A stretch of 55,273 nucleotides of DNA from Oxalobacteraceae bacterium (lineage in GTDB: Bacteria; Pseudomonadota; Gammaproteobacteria; Burkholderiales; Burkholderiaceae_D). The stretch is taken from positions 1 to 55,273 of the forward strand of contig JAJTGE010000003.1 in NCBI GenBank assembly GCA_021298555.1, given 5' to 3'. The translations under genes were made by a program, and so were the position numbers. A model generated the notes under the pieces. The model worked only from the letters and a program-made list of their open reading frames with translations. It ran no database searches and was not told where the DNA came from. Shown here piece by piece: positions 47,917-55,273 of the stretch. The first letter of the stretch is position 1. Each line of letters starts with the position of its first letter.

Positions 47917-48295
47917 AATTATTTTTCGTAGAACGCATAGAAGAGTCGACAGTCTACCAGTGCGCCGTTACAGCAACGAAAACCCAAGTCCGTCACACAG
48001 TCGCTGCGCCACCGACCAAACAGATTTGCCTCACAAGCCCACCCTGAAACATAAAACACCATTAATTAATTGCTCTATTTGAAGTAAAGGGCATTGAATT
48101 TATTTTGCGTGCGCTAGGTGTAGCTAATCTGTTTTTTTCACATTCCACCGAACAATTCCGCAGAGCAATCAAATTTAGTAACCAAGCACAAATATTCGAT
48201 CCAGAGAAAATTTTTGATGCAAATCATCTAGGTCGCTTTGCGAAAAACTGTTACATTTAACTTTAATGTTGCCATTTTGTTACTAAGGAGCAAGC
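47917..48295. other. AT-rich intergenic region before the response regulator
   Basis: About 380 bases between divergent genes, AT-rich, without an ORF or RNA fold I would support. It should contain the promoters for the DUF2721 gene and for the transcript carrying the two tiny ORFs and the response regulator. No FNR-type TTGAT-N4-ATCAA box was found here. Confidence 0.4.
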
Positions 48296-48343
48296 ATGAT
48301 GAACACCTGGTCTTCCTTAACCAACACTGACGTTGCGGATTAA
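48296..48343 (+). CDS. Candidate 15-residue leader peptide
   Basis: ATGATG at 48296 is preceded by AAGGAGCAAGC, the best ribosome site in this area, and encodes MMNTWSSLTNTDVAD before TAA. It is the first of two tiny frames before the response-regulator gene. A regulatory leader is possible; so is a site left by a decayed gene. Confidence 0.35.
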   Translation: MMNTWSSLTNTDVAD

Positions 48344-48347
48344 ACGC

Positions 48348-48404
48348 ATGAAGCTCAGCAACACAATCAAAACACCCTCTCACCCTGGCTGGACAGAATC
48401 ATGA
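48348..48404 (+). CDS. Candidate 18-residue peptide coupled to the response-regulator gene
   Basis: Encodes MKLSNTIKTPSHPGWTES; its TGA overlaps the next gene's ATG as ATGA, a classic translational-coupling arrangement. It has no obvious ribosome site of its own, while the response-regulator ATG also has none, so translation of the latter may depend on ribosomes arriving through this frame. Confidence 0.35.
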   Translation: MKLSNTIKTPSHPGWTES

Positions 48405-49045
48405 TCAGAGTAGTTATTGCTGATGACCACGCCTTGATGCGTGAAGGACTAAAACATATTTTGCAGTCGGCCACCGACATAGAAATAGCTGCCGAAGCAA
48501 CCGATGGCTTTGAAACGCTGCAGGTAATTCGTACCAATTCGTGTGATGTGCTGGTCATGGATCTTTCCATGCCAGGTCGGGGCGGCATGGAATTAATACG
48601 TCAGATCAGGGAAGAAGTTCCTCAATTACGCATTTTGGTACTCACCATGCACGAGGAACAAGAATACGCCGCCAGAGCCATACGAGCCGGAGCCATGGGA
48701 TACATGACAAAAGAAGGTGCAGGTACTCAACTTGTACATGCGATACGGCGCGTAGCAAGCGGCCGTCCCTACATCAGCATGGAAGTCGCCGAGCAGCTAG
48801 CTATTGATTCCATGCCAGCTAATGAAAAACTTCCGCACACATCACTTTCTGATCGAGAAATTGAAGTATTTAATTTATTAGTGAATGGAAAATCAGTCAC
48901 TGAAATCGCTACGCTACTTCACTTATCAGCAAAAACCGTCAGCAGTCATAAGAGCCGAATTTTACAGAAAATGAATAGCTCCTCACTTGCTGATCTTGTG
49001 CGCTATGCAGTAGCACATGAGCTGCTTCTACCCTTACGAAAATAA
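48401..49045 (+). CDS. NarL/FixJ-type response regulator (orphan)
   Basis: 214 residues. Receiver domain 1-120: acidic pair D8/D9, phosphoacceptor D54 in LVMDLSMPGRGG, conserved Thr in VLTMHEE, and Lys in GYMTKEGAG. LuxR-type helix-turn-helix (about 150-205): LSDREIEVFNLLVNGKSVTE, IATLLHLSAKTVSSHKSRIL. No sensor kinase gene is adjacent, so its input is unknown. An FNR-like gene follows 366 bases later. The start has no evident ribosome site; coupling to the preceding tiny frame is likely. Confidence 0.93.
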   Translation: MIRVVIADDHALMREGLKHILQSATDIEIAAEATDGFETLQVIRTNSCDVLVMDLSMPGRGGMELIRQIREEVPQLRILVLTMHEEQEYAARAIRAGAMGYMTKEGAGTQLVHAIRRVASGRPYISMEVAEQLAIDSMPANEKLPHTSLSDREIEVFNLLVNGKSVTEIATLLHLSAKTVSSHKSRILQKMNSSSLADLVRYAVAHELLLPLRK

Positions 49046-49411
49046 TTGAATTTTGATCAATGCAAGCCACTCTTATGCGCATCATCAATCAGGTAATTAA
49101 AGGATCAGATTTAACCCACTTTCAATCAGTAGCACTCACATATGCATTCAGAGATATCCGATAGCCAGTGAGAAGTTCAATGTTGATACTTACCACTTCT
49201 TTCACCTATGACGCAAAACTGCAGGCAATTCGATATGCGATTAATTCTGCATCCTCAAACCGTCAACCAGGATTCATGATGTTGATCATAGAAATACACA
49301 GAATTTTTTTATTATTTTTATTCATTCATCCACAACAAAATAAGACGCAATTTTTTAGCTGTTAATTGAATTCACTTTATTTGTATCAGCCCTAAACACC
49401 TGGAGGTAACA
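49046..49411. other. Intergenic region between the response regulator and FNR-like genes
   Basis: AT-rich. A 65-codon frame (49168-49365) lacks a ribosome site and family features. The palindrome TTGATCAA near 49054 is shorter than an FNR box. The downstream end carries a strong ribosome site (TGGAGGTAACA) for the FNR-like gene. Confidence 0.4.
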
Positions 49412-50299
49412 ATGACATCATCTAATATTTCCGAGACCCGACCAGAACCGGGCAGCAACTCCAATATTCACACCACGACTGGCGATGTCAGCTGGCAACG
49501 GCAGGGTAAGCTCTGGTCTAACCTGAAAGAGTTATGCGAGCTTTTACGTATACCAGCAACATCCTCTGTTAATGATGAAGAATTTTTATTTCAACATGTC
49601 CAATTTAAAACTGGCCAACGCGTGCACACTATCGGCCAACCCTTCGATACATTGTTCATTGTTCATTCAGGTTTTCTCAAAACCGTGCTGATTGATGAGT
49701 TCGGTAATGAGCAAGTACTTAGCTTTCCTATGAAAGGTGATTTGTTCGGCGTCGATGGCATACATACAAAACGATATGCCTCGGAGGCTGTTGCCTTATC
49801 GAATTGTGACTTGATACTTCTGCCTTTCAAAAAATTTATCGCTCTGGGGCGCACTCACGCCGAACTGGAATACGCTATGTATAGCGTCATGAGCCGTGAA
49901 TTGGTTCGTGAGCAAGGCATGGTCAGCATGTTAGGCGCATTGTCAGCAGAAGCGCGCGTGGCACGCTTTTTGGTATCGTTGTCTGAGCGCTTTGCCGATA
50001 TGGGCTACTCCAGCAAGCTATTTAATCTCCGCATGACGCGACACGAAATCGGAAGCTACCTGGGCCTGACATTGGAAACAGTGAGTCGTACGCTATCGGC
50101 GTTCAATGAGTTTGGTTTAATCACTGTTGACCAACGCTCCATAGGAATTAAGGATGTCGATTCACTACGCACCCTGCGCCGTCTGCCGCCTTCGAGTGCG
50201 CGCTCAAAACAAGCCAGCAAAAAAGCACGCGAGGCTGCACTGATGCGCAGTGGTAATTCCAATTCCGGCACAAGTGATTTACACGTAGCGTCGTTGTAG
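49412..50299 (+). CDS. CRP/FNR-family regulator lacking the Fe-S cysteine cluster
   Basis: 295 residues. Cyclic-nucleotide-binding-type beta roll (about 60-170): FKTGQRVHTIGQPFDTLFIV, SGFLKTVLIDEFGNEQVLSF, PMKGDLFGVDGI. Dimer helix, then a helix-turn-helix RMTRHEIGSYLGLTLETVSR / TLSAFNEFGLI; E-x2-SR in the recognition helix is the FNR-type pattern that reads TTGAT half-sites. Only one Cys lies in the N-terminal region (LKELCELL) where oxygen-sensing FNR has three, and one in the barrel (SNCDL), so a [4Fe-4S] cluster is unlikely. N-terminal (about 45 residues) and C-terminal Ser/Lys-rich tails are extra. The signal it senses is unknown. Confidence 0.9.
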   Translation: MTSSNISETRPEPGSNSNIHTTTGDVSWQRQGKLWSNLKELCELLRIPATSSVNDEEFLFQHVQFKTGQRVHTIGQPFDTLFIVHSGFLKTVLIDEFGNEQVLSFPMKGDLFGVDGIHTKRYASEAVALSNCDLILLPFKKFIALGRTHAELEYAMYSVMSRELVREQGMVSMLGALSAEARVARFLVSLSERFADMGYSSKLFNLRMTRHEIGSYLGLTLETVSRTLSAFNEFGLITVDQRSIGIKDVDSLRTLRRLPPSSARSKQASKKAREAALMRSGNSNSGTSDLHVASL

Positions 50300-50316
50300 A
50301 CAATTTGTATTTCGAG

Positions 50317-50370
50317 GATAGTCTGGGAAGTTAGCTCACTTGCACTGACTACCCAGACTATCTATTTTTT
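50317..50370 (+). terminator. Intrinsic terminator after the FNR-like gene
   Basis: GATAGTCTGGG and CCCAGACTATC are a perfect eleven-base stem separated by 24 bases, followed by TATTTTTTAG. It is 18 bases after the stop codon. Confidence 0.85.
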
Positions 50371-50409
50371 AGCTCTTATCGACCTTACCAACTACACCCA
50401 TCCACACTA

Positions 50410-51042
50410 TCAGGCCTTGCGTTGCCCCATCGCCTGCCGTTTACGAGAGCTGCTTGATGTTGGGCGAACGCCCTGAGTTACCTCTAATGGGTGCGTTGTT
50501 ATCTCATGACCAACTTCACTCACGCCCTCACCGCTACTACTCTCTAGTGCTAAATGCTGACTGGTGGCTTCGCCAGCTTCTTCAAACGCATCTCGCCATA
50601 CCGTTAACATACCCACGAATGGATTAACTGGTACTAGCTGATCCGAGTGCGATTCGTGAATCTGAACTTCGGCCTGATGAGAAAATTGCTGTAACTGGCC
50701 TCGAGATAACTGAGCTATCCTGTCCAAATACTGCCTGACTGTTTTACTGAACTCTGATTGGATTTCAATAATTGCGCTCATTATTTGCTGGTTAGATTGC
50801 ATAGTTTTGTCAGGTCGACAAACAGCAGAATTTTGCAACTCCTGTATGCGTGATTGGTCACGCAGATCGGCTGCTACTCGCGCCAGTTTTAGCTGGGCGT
50901 CCAACATCTGGTGAGCCACGTCTAAGATGGCATGATCGATTTTATCGACTCCGGAAAAAATTGCATTTGCCAGGTTGGCTGATACATCGAGTTGGTGCTT
51001 TGCCAGATCAACCAATGAATTGTGCTGCTTAGTGCTCGGCAT
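50410..51042 (-). CDS. Phasin-like protein
   Basis: About 210 residues from the ATG at 51042 (AAGGAG upstream); the frame is open to 51087. The N-terminal half is amphipathic helix (SLVDLAKHQLDVSANLANAI, ILDVAHQMLDAQLKLARVAA), followed by IMSAIIEIQSEFSKTVRQYL and a low-complexity tail ending in basic SSSRKRQAMGQRKA. This organisation is phasin-like (PHA-granule surface protein, PhaP-type), and the basic tail recalls phasins that bind nucleic acid. No PHA synthesis gene is in the window. Coiled-coil similarity alone could mislead. Confidence 0.65.
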   Translation of the reverse strand: MPSTKQHNSLVDLAKHQLDVSANLANAIFSGVDKIDHAILDVAHQMLDAQLKLARVAADLRDQSRIQELQNSAVCRPDKTMQSNQQIMSAIIEIQSEFSKTVRQYLDRIAQLSRGQLQQFSHQAEVQIHESHSDQLVPVNPFVGMLTVWRDAFEEAGEATSQHLALESSSGEGVSEVGHEITTHPLEVTQGVRPTSSSSRKRQAMGQRKA

Positions 51043-51250
51043 CGTAATGCTCCTTGAATTCAATAAGAAGTGAGCGCCGGCCAGCACCTAAATTCACTGG
51101 CAGGCGATCTCTGATGCTGCGGCAGCCAGATTCAACCATTTTGCGTACGATCAAAGCATGAGCCGAGGGTATAATAATGCCCGGCAAGGCTATGCATTGC
51201 CCCGAACGCGCCACCCTAGGTGCTGAAGGTAGTTAAAACACCGGGACTGT

Positions 51251-52012
51251 ATGTCAAAGAACCAAGCCAGGAAGCCCCTGGAAATAAAAATTTCTACAGT
51301 AGTCGCTGTTGCTGCCATGCTGGCCGACACCGACACAGATAAATTGTCTTCAGCACTTTCACAAATCACCGGCGGAACTCCCGACTATTTCGAAGATGAT
51401 TTCACGCTGCTTGATCTGAGCGGTCTAAGTGTCAAGCCTGCACCCGGAACTATCGATTGGCCAGCACTCATATCTCTATTCAAAAAACATCGACTGCACC
51501 CTGTCGCCGTGCGAAATGCACCTGCATCACTTGAAGAAGAAATCCGCAGTCATGGCTTAAGTATCGATACGGTCGACCAATCCAAGCAATTTGAACTAAC
51601 ACCTCCACCCTCGCCTGAAATCCCCGATGTGCCAGTTGCCGAGCCAGCTGTGGTTGAAACCACCATGAGCATGACCAATGCGATGGTGGTGGATACGCCG
51701 GTGCGTGCCGGTCAGCGTGTTTATGCGCGTGATTCCGATCTGATACTGATGGCGGTGGTCAATCCCGGAGGTGAAGTTATCGCTGACGGCAGTATTCATG
51801 TGTATGCCCCTCTGCGTGGCCGTGCTCTGGCGGGCGCCTCAGGTAACACACAGGCCAGGATTTTTTCATTATCGATGGAAGCTGAGCTTGTCTCCATTGC
51901 AGGTGTCTATCGCACCTTTGATGAAGAATTGTCGGCAACAGTGGCTGGCAAGCCAGCGCAGATAAGGCTTAACAGTGATCGTCTGGACATTACACCCATA
52001 TCACTCAAATAA
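51251..52012 (+). CDS. minC: Septum-site inhibitor MinC
   Basis: 253 residues. The N-terminal FtsZ-inhibiting domain (about 1-110) contains DYFEDDFTLLDLSGL and FKKHRLHPVAVRN. A Pro-rich linker (PPPSPEIPDVPVAEPAV) leads to the C-terminal beta-helix that binds MinD: VRAGQRVYARDSDLILMAVV, NPGGEVIADGSIHVYAPLRG and RALAGASGNTQARIFSLSME, a firm MinC signature. It is first of minC-D-E. Confidence 0.97.
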   Translation: MSKNQARKPLEIKISTVVAVAAMLADTDTDKLSSALSQITGGTPDYFEDDFTLLDLSGLSVKPAPGTIDWPALISLFKKHRLHPVAVRNAPASLEEEIRSHGLSIDTVDQSKQFELTPPPSPEIPDVPVAEPAVVETTMSMTNAMVVDTPVRAGQRVYARDSDLILMAVVNPGGEVIADGSIHVYAPLRGRALAGASGNTQARIFSLSMEAELVSIAGVYRTFDEELSATVAGKPAQIRLNSDRLDITPISLK

Positions 52013-52105
52013 TTTTTTCTCTTAATGGACACACAAAGATTTTATTTATTACAAATTTTTTTGCCCGACATGTCTGCTGTGGCTAGTCGAATTTAGCAAA
52101 TGAAT

Positions 52106-52122
52106 ACCTTCGAAACGAAGGT
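52106..52122 (+). other. Perfect hairpin between minC and minD
   Basis: ACCTTCG-AAA-CGAAGGT, seven base pairs with a three-base loop, in the 167-base minC-minD spacer. No T-run follows, so it is not an intrinsic terminator; it may affect mRNA stability or the minC to minD expression ratio. Confidence 0.4.
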
Positions 52123-52179
52123 CTGAGTAAAAATTTCTCCATTTATGTAATCCGTGCTTACGCAGACAAGGAGTTTTTC

Positions 52180-52995
52180 GTGGCAAAAATTATCGTTGTA
52201 ACTTCAGGCAAAGGTGGGGTAGGTAAAACGACCTCCAGTGCCAGTTTTGCATCTGGCCTCGCATTGTTGGGTCACAAGACAGCTGTCATCGATTTTGACG
52301 TCGGGCTTCGTAATCTGGACCTGATCATGGGTTGCGAGCGCCGCGTGGTGTACGACATGATCAATGTGATCAATCGTGAAGCCAGCCTTACCCAGGCACT
52401 CATCAAAGATAAGCACTGCGATAATCTGTACGTACTTCCCGCATCTCAGACACGCGATAAAGACGCACTGAGTGAAGAAGGTGTAGAGCGTATTTTGAAC
52501 GAATGCAAAGAAATGGGATTCGACTACATAGTGTGCGATTCCCCTGCCGGTATCGAACGTGGCGCTGTCATGGCACTGACTTTCGCAGACGAAGCCATCA
52601 TCGTCACCAATCCGGAAGTCTCGTCAGTGCGAGACTCTGATCGCATACTCGGTATCATCCAAGCCAAGTCGCGCCGTGCGCAAACTGGCGATACACCTGT
52701 AAAAGAACATTTACTCATTACTCGCTATGTGCCCAAACGCGTTGACGCGGGTGAGATGCTGTCGCATGTAGATGTGCAGGAAATCCTGCGTATACCTTTG
52801 ATCGGCATTATTCCTGAATCTGAATCTGTTCTGCACGCTTCCAATCAGGGAAATCCTGCAATTCATGTCGCCGGCAGTGATGTATCAGAAGCGTACAAAG
52901 ACGTGGTTGCTCGTTTCCTTGGCGAGGATAAACCATTACGTTTTACTGATTATGAAAAGCCTGGCATCTTGTCGCGCATTTTTGGAGGCAAGTGA
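52180..52995 (+). CDS. minD: Septum-site ATPase MinD
   Basis: 271 residues. Deviant Walker A VTSGKGGVGKTTSSASFASG, VIDFDVGLRNLDLIMGCERR, Walker B DYIVCDSPAGIERGAVMA. The C-terminal amphipathic membrane-targeting helix is GILSRIFGGK. MinD recruits MinC to the membrane and oscillates with MinE to place the division site. AAGGAG precedes the start. minE follows one base after the stop. Confidence 0.98.
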   Translation: MAKIIVVTSGKGGVGKTTSSASFASGLALLGHKTAVIDFDVGLRNLDLIMGCERRVVYDMINVINREASLTQALIKDKHCDNLYVLPASQTRDKDALSEEGVERILNECKEMGFDYIVCDSPAGIERGAVMALTFADEAIIVTNPEVSSVRDSDRILGIIQAKSRRAQTGDTPVKEHLLITRYVPKRVDAGEMLSHVDVQEILRIPLIGIIPESESVLHASNQGNPAIHVAGSDVSEAYKDVVARFLGEDKPLRFTDYEKPGILSRIFGGK

Positions 52996-52996
52996 T

Positions 52997-53260
52997 ATGT
53001 CACTTTTATCCTTTCTCTTTAATAAAGAAAACAAATCTGCCAGCACTGCCAAAGAGCGTTTGCAAATCATCATTGCCCGTGAACGCACCATACACAATGG
53101 CCCCGATTTTATGCCCGCATTACATCAAGAGCTGATTGCTGTCATTTCCAAATATGTGCAAGTAAATCCAGAAGACATAAAAATTTCTCTGGATCGCCAG
53201 GGCAATCTGGAAGTGTTAGACGTCAACGTTGTGCTGCCGGATGCCACGGCGTCCAATTGA
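52997..53260 (+). CDS. minE: Cell division topological specificity factor MinE
   Basis: 87 residues from the ATG at 52997, with TGGAGG upstream inside the minD end. N-terminal MSLLSFLFNKENKSASTAKE holds the membrane-targeting and MinD-contact part, RLQIIIARERT the contact helix/strand, and the C-terminal dimer domain is ELIAVISKYVQVNPEDIKIS / LDRQGNLEVLDVNVVLPD. An upstream extension of the frame to 52865 overlaps minD and is not credible. Confidence 0.97.
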   Translation: MSLLSFLFNKENKSASTAKERLQIIIARERTIHNGPDFMPALHQELIAVISKYVQVNPEDIKISLDRQGNLEVLDVNVVLPDATASN

Positions 53261-54077
53261 GGTTAGTTCTTCACCATTGTTGCATGGTGTGGATTTCACC
53301 TCCGCACCGCGCAAAGCCAAAGGCATCACGGTAGCAACTGGACGCCTGGTTCAAGATGTCTTTGAACTGGAGCAGCTCCACGTTCTGTATGACTTTACTC
53401 AATTCCAAGCCTGGCTAGTACAGCCGGGACCTTGGGTTGCAGGTTTTGATTTTCCATTTTCACTCTCGCGCGAGCTGGTTCAATTACTGAACTGGCCTAC
53501 CGAATGGCCAGCGCTGATACAACATTACGCCTCGCTATCGCGCGCAGAAATACGCGACACCTTCAAAGCCGTCTGCGATAGCCGGCCTGCGGGTAACAAA
53601 TTCATACATCGCAAAGGTGATAGTGCTGCGGGCTCATCGTCTTCGATGAAATGGGTGAATCCACCAGTGGCCTATATGCTGCATGCCGGCGCACCCTTGC
53701 TGTTGAATTCAGGCGTGTCCATACCATGCATGCATGATGGCGATCCTATGCGAGTCGCACTTGAGGCGTATCCAGGCATGATCGCGCGATCTATTACTCG
53801 TAACTCATACAAGAGCGATACACCTGCAATGCAAACGCCCGAACGTCGCAGCGCGCGGCTGGAAATTCTTAGCGGCTTAGAAAAAGCTGAGCATCCTTAC
53901 CGCATCGCTCTGAATGCCGGTAAGTTTCTTCAGCGATTAGTCGATGACGGCAGTGGTGATTTACTCGACGCTGTGCTGTGCGCAATACTCGCTGCCTGGG
54001 GTTGGCAGCGCCGCGATTTCAACTACGGATTACCACCGCATGATGGTTTAGAAGGTTGGATAGTCGGTGCGCAATAA
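53241..54077 (+). CDS. DUF429-like protein (predicted RNase H-fold nuclease)
   Basis: About 278 residues. The N-terminus LLHGVDFTSAPRKAKGITVA and GPWVAGFDFPFSLSRELV carry acidic residues after strands, as in the RNase H-like DUF429 family. Further on are HRKGDSAAGSSSSMKWVNPP, VALEAYPGMIARSI and a closing DLLDAVLCAILAAWGW with the third acidic position. The start is uncertain: ATG at 53241 overlaps minE by 20 bases; GTG at 53288 would begin VDFTSAP. Nuclease activity is only predicted for the family. Confidence 0.8.
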   Translation: MPRRPIEVSSSPLLHGVDFTSAPRKAKGITVATGRLVQDVFELEQLHVLYDFTQFQAWLVQPGPWVAGFDFPFSLSRELVQLLNWPTEWPALIQHYASLSRAEIRDTFKAVCDSRPAGNKFIHRKGDSAAGSSSSMKWVNPPVAYMLHAGAPLLLNSGVSIPCMHDGDPMRVALEAYPGMIARSITRNSYKSDTPAMQTPERRSARLEILSGLEKAEHPYRIALNAGKFLQRLVDDGSGDLLDAVLCAILAAWGWQRRDFNYGLPPHDGLEGWIVGAQ

Positions 54078-54091
54078 ATAGCTAAGCTGGT

Positions 54092-55273
54092 TTAGCTGAC
54101 TAAAGCTTTTAACCGGTTTTCTGCAAATGCTGCATACCACTGTAGTGATTGAGGATTACTCATGGCATCTGGATTAGCTATCTTCTCGATCGGTGTACCC
54201 AGTAATAATTTTTTGATGGGCAGCTCCATTTTCTTTCCGGTTAATGTACGAGGAATTTCCGGAACAAGAAAAATATCATTCGGCAGATAACGAGCTGATA
54301 ATTGGGTGCGTATGTTCTCGCGTAGTTTGTGTGTGATGGCATCATTGAGCACTAATCCCTCGCGCAGAACTACAAACAAAGGCATATAGGATTCACGCCC
54401 AAGAAATTCTAAATCAACCACCATGCTATCGACGACTTCAGGTAATTCATCAACTACGCGATATATTTCTGCGGTACCCATGCGTATGCCATAGCGATTA
54501 ATGGTGGCATCAGAACGACCATAGATGATGGCGCCACCCCGCGGCGTAATGCGTATCCAATCACCATGTCGCCACACGCCAGGATAATGATCAAAGTAGC
54601 TATCAAGGTACCGTTTATTACCCGGATCATTCCAGAAAAAAAGCGGCATGGTCGGCATGGGTTGAGTAACAACTAACTCACCTACATCATCAATAACAGA
54701 CTCGCCGTGATCATTAAATGCATGCACTGCAATACCTAACGATCGGCATTGCATTTCACCTGCATAAATAGGCAATACAGGGCACGCACCCACAAAGGTG
54801 GCTACGACATCGGTGCCACCACTAATGGAAGCGAGCATGATGTCTGGATGCACGTTCTCATATATCCAATGAAACGCTTCATCGGCCAGTGGTGAGCCGG
54901 TCGAGCCCAAGCCACGCAACCGACTTAAATCAGCAATCTTAGATGGCTCAATGCCTGCTTTCATGCAGTTGGCATAAAACGCCGCACCTACTCCCATAAA
55001 TGTCAGCTGCGTGTCTTCTGCAAAACGCCATAGACGACTCATATCTGGATAACCTGGATTGCCGTCATAAATACAAATCGTCGATCCAACCAAGAGTGCC
55101 GTGATTTGCGCATTCCACATCACCCATCCGGTTGTGGTGAACCATAAAAACCGATCGTCTTCACCTAAATCTAAAGAGAGTGCGTTGCCCTTGACAGCCT
55201 CGAGTAGACTGCCTGCATGCCCATGCACTATGGGCTTAGGCATACCAGTCGTTCCTGATGAATATAAAATCCA
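54092..55273 (-). CDS. aacS: Acetoacetyl-CoA synthetase, 3' part (5' end outside window)
   Basis: The frame is open to the window edge (about 393 residues seen, roughly the C-terminal 60%). It starts within the adenylate-forming P-loop: ILYSSGTTGMPKPIVHGHAG. Further blocks are TTTGWVMWNAQITALLVGST, GVGAAFYANCMKAGI, ASISGGTDVVATFVGACPVL, WRHGDWIRITPRGGAIIYGR / SDATINRYGIRMGTAEIYR, and the catalytic lysine in LTGKKMELPIKKLLLG. The WNAQ..ALL and GGTD segments fit acetoacetate-CoA ligases. It would activate acetoacetate, including that released by fumarylacetoacetase, for central metabolism or PHB. It converges with the DUF429 gene. Confidence 0.92.
   Translation of the reverse strand, partial: WILYSSGTTGMPKPIVHGHAGSLLEAVKGNALSLDLGEDDRFLWFTTTGWVMWNAQITALLVGSTICIYDGNPGYPDMSRLWRFAEDTQLTFMGVGAAFYANCMKAGIEPSKIADLSRLRGLGSTGSPLADEAFHWIYENVHPDIMLASISGGTDVVATFVGACPVLPIYAGEMQCRSLGIAVHAFNDHGESVIDDVGELVVTQPMPTMPLFFWNDPGNKRYLDSYFDHYPGVWRHGDWIRITPRGGAIIYGRSDATINRYGIRMGTAEIYRVVDELPEVVDSMVVDLEFLGRESYMPLFVVLREGLVLNDAITHKLRENIRTQLSARYLPNDIFLVPEIPRTLTGKKMELPIKKLLLGTPIEKIANPDAMSNPQSLQWYAAFAENRLKALVS

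Noticed and set aside
49050-49065. FNR box upstream of the FNR-like gene
   Set aside because: TTGATCAA is an eight-base palindrome without the four-base spacer of TTGAT-N4-ATCAA and is far from the start codon.
49168-49365. 65-codon plus-strand frame before the FNR-like gene
   Set aside because: No ribosome site and low-complexity AT-driven composition; probably non-coding.

Overview
This window reads as a contiguous chromosomal segment of a betaproteobacterium, most likely Burkholderiales. The clues are the order metG - DUF3460 gene - scpA - panC, EarP next to an EF-P with Arg32, the DUF4124 gene between glnA and ntrBC, the PrpR-type regulator, the minCDE cluster, and a family of XRE-like proteins I know from this order. 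Base composition looks close to balanced, lower than most Burkholderiales, and intergenic regions are AT-rich. I saw no prophage, insertion sequence or CRISPR array.

Layout. 1-870: the 3' end of prpR and a small unknown gene. 0.9-6 kb (minus): nitrogen control, glnA - DUF4124 gene - ntrB - ntrC, with a good sigma-54 promoter and two NtrC-like sites upstream of glnA. ntrB carries an internal deletion and frameshift that removes the ATP-lid G2 motif. 6-13 kb: a membrane-anchored TAXI-type binding protein, a helical unknown, prfC, a GNAT-like enzyme, a UspA protein, an XRE-like regulator, three intrinsic terminators, and a 54-codon candidate membrane protein whose start codon lies inside one of those terminators. 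13.4-23 kb: an aromatic catabolic cluster on the minus strand. It encodes an atypical metallo-beta-lactamase-fold protein, a flavin hydroxylase with a DUF2783 partner (resembling MhaAB), homogentisate dioxygenase, fumarylacetoacetase and a DctQMP TRAP transporter, all divergent from an IclR regulator with a clear inverted repeat between them. 23.5-25.3 kb: efp and earP. 25.5-32.3 kb: a DsbA/FrnE-like protein, bactofilin, small secreted proteins, a queuosine-precursor transporter, a class V aminotransferase, a quinone reductase and a methyltransferase.

32.7-34.8 kb holds the most foreign-looking gene: an AT-rich 713-residue protein with ten Sel1 repeats (eight in perfect 108-bp register) and a leucine-rich C-terminal part, preceded by a hairpin abutting its start codon. 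35-42.4 kb: tRNA-Glu and tRNA-Ala beside gltX, then metG, a DUF3460 gene, scpA, panC, a BtuF-like binding protein and a thioesterase. 42.4-46.4 kb: btuB-btuC-btuD behind a cobalamin riboswitch. 46.5-55.3 kb: an alpha/beta hydrolase, a DUF2721 protein, an orphan NarL-type response regulator behind two tiny ORFs, an FNR-like regulator lacking the Fe-S cysteines, a phasin-like protein, minCDE, a DUF429 protein, and the 3' part of acetoacetyl-CoA synthetase running off the end.

Functional links: the aromatic cluster would import an aromatic acid, hydroxylate it to homogentisate and cleave it to fumarate and acetoacetate; acetoacetyl-CoA synthetase at the far end could activate that acetoacetate, and a phasin would fit polyhydroxyalkanoate storage. 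These links are inference. All calls come from reading translated sequence and motifs by eye; no database search was run.
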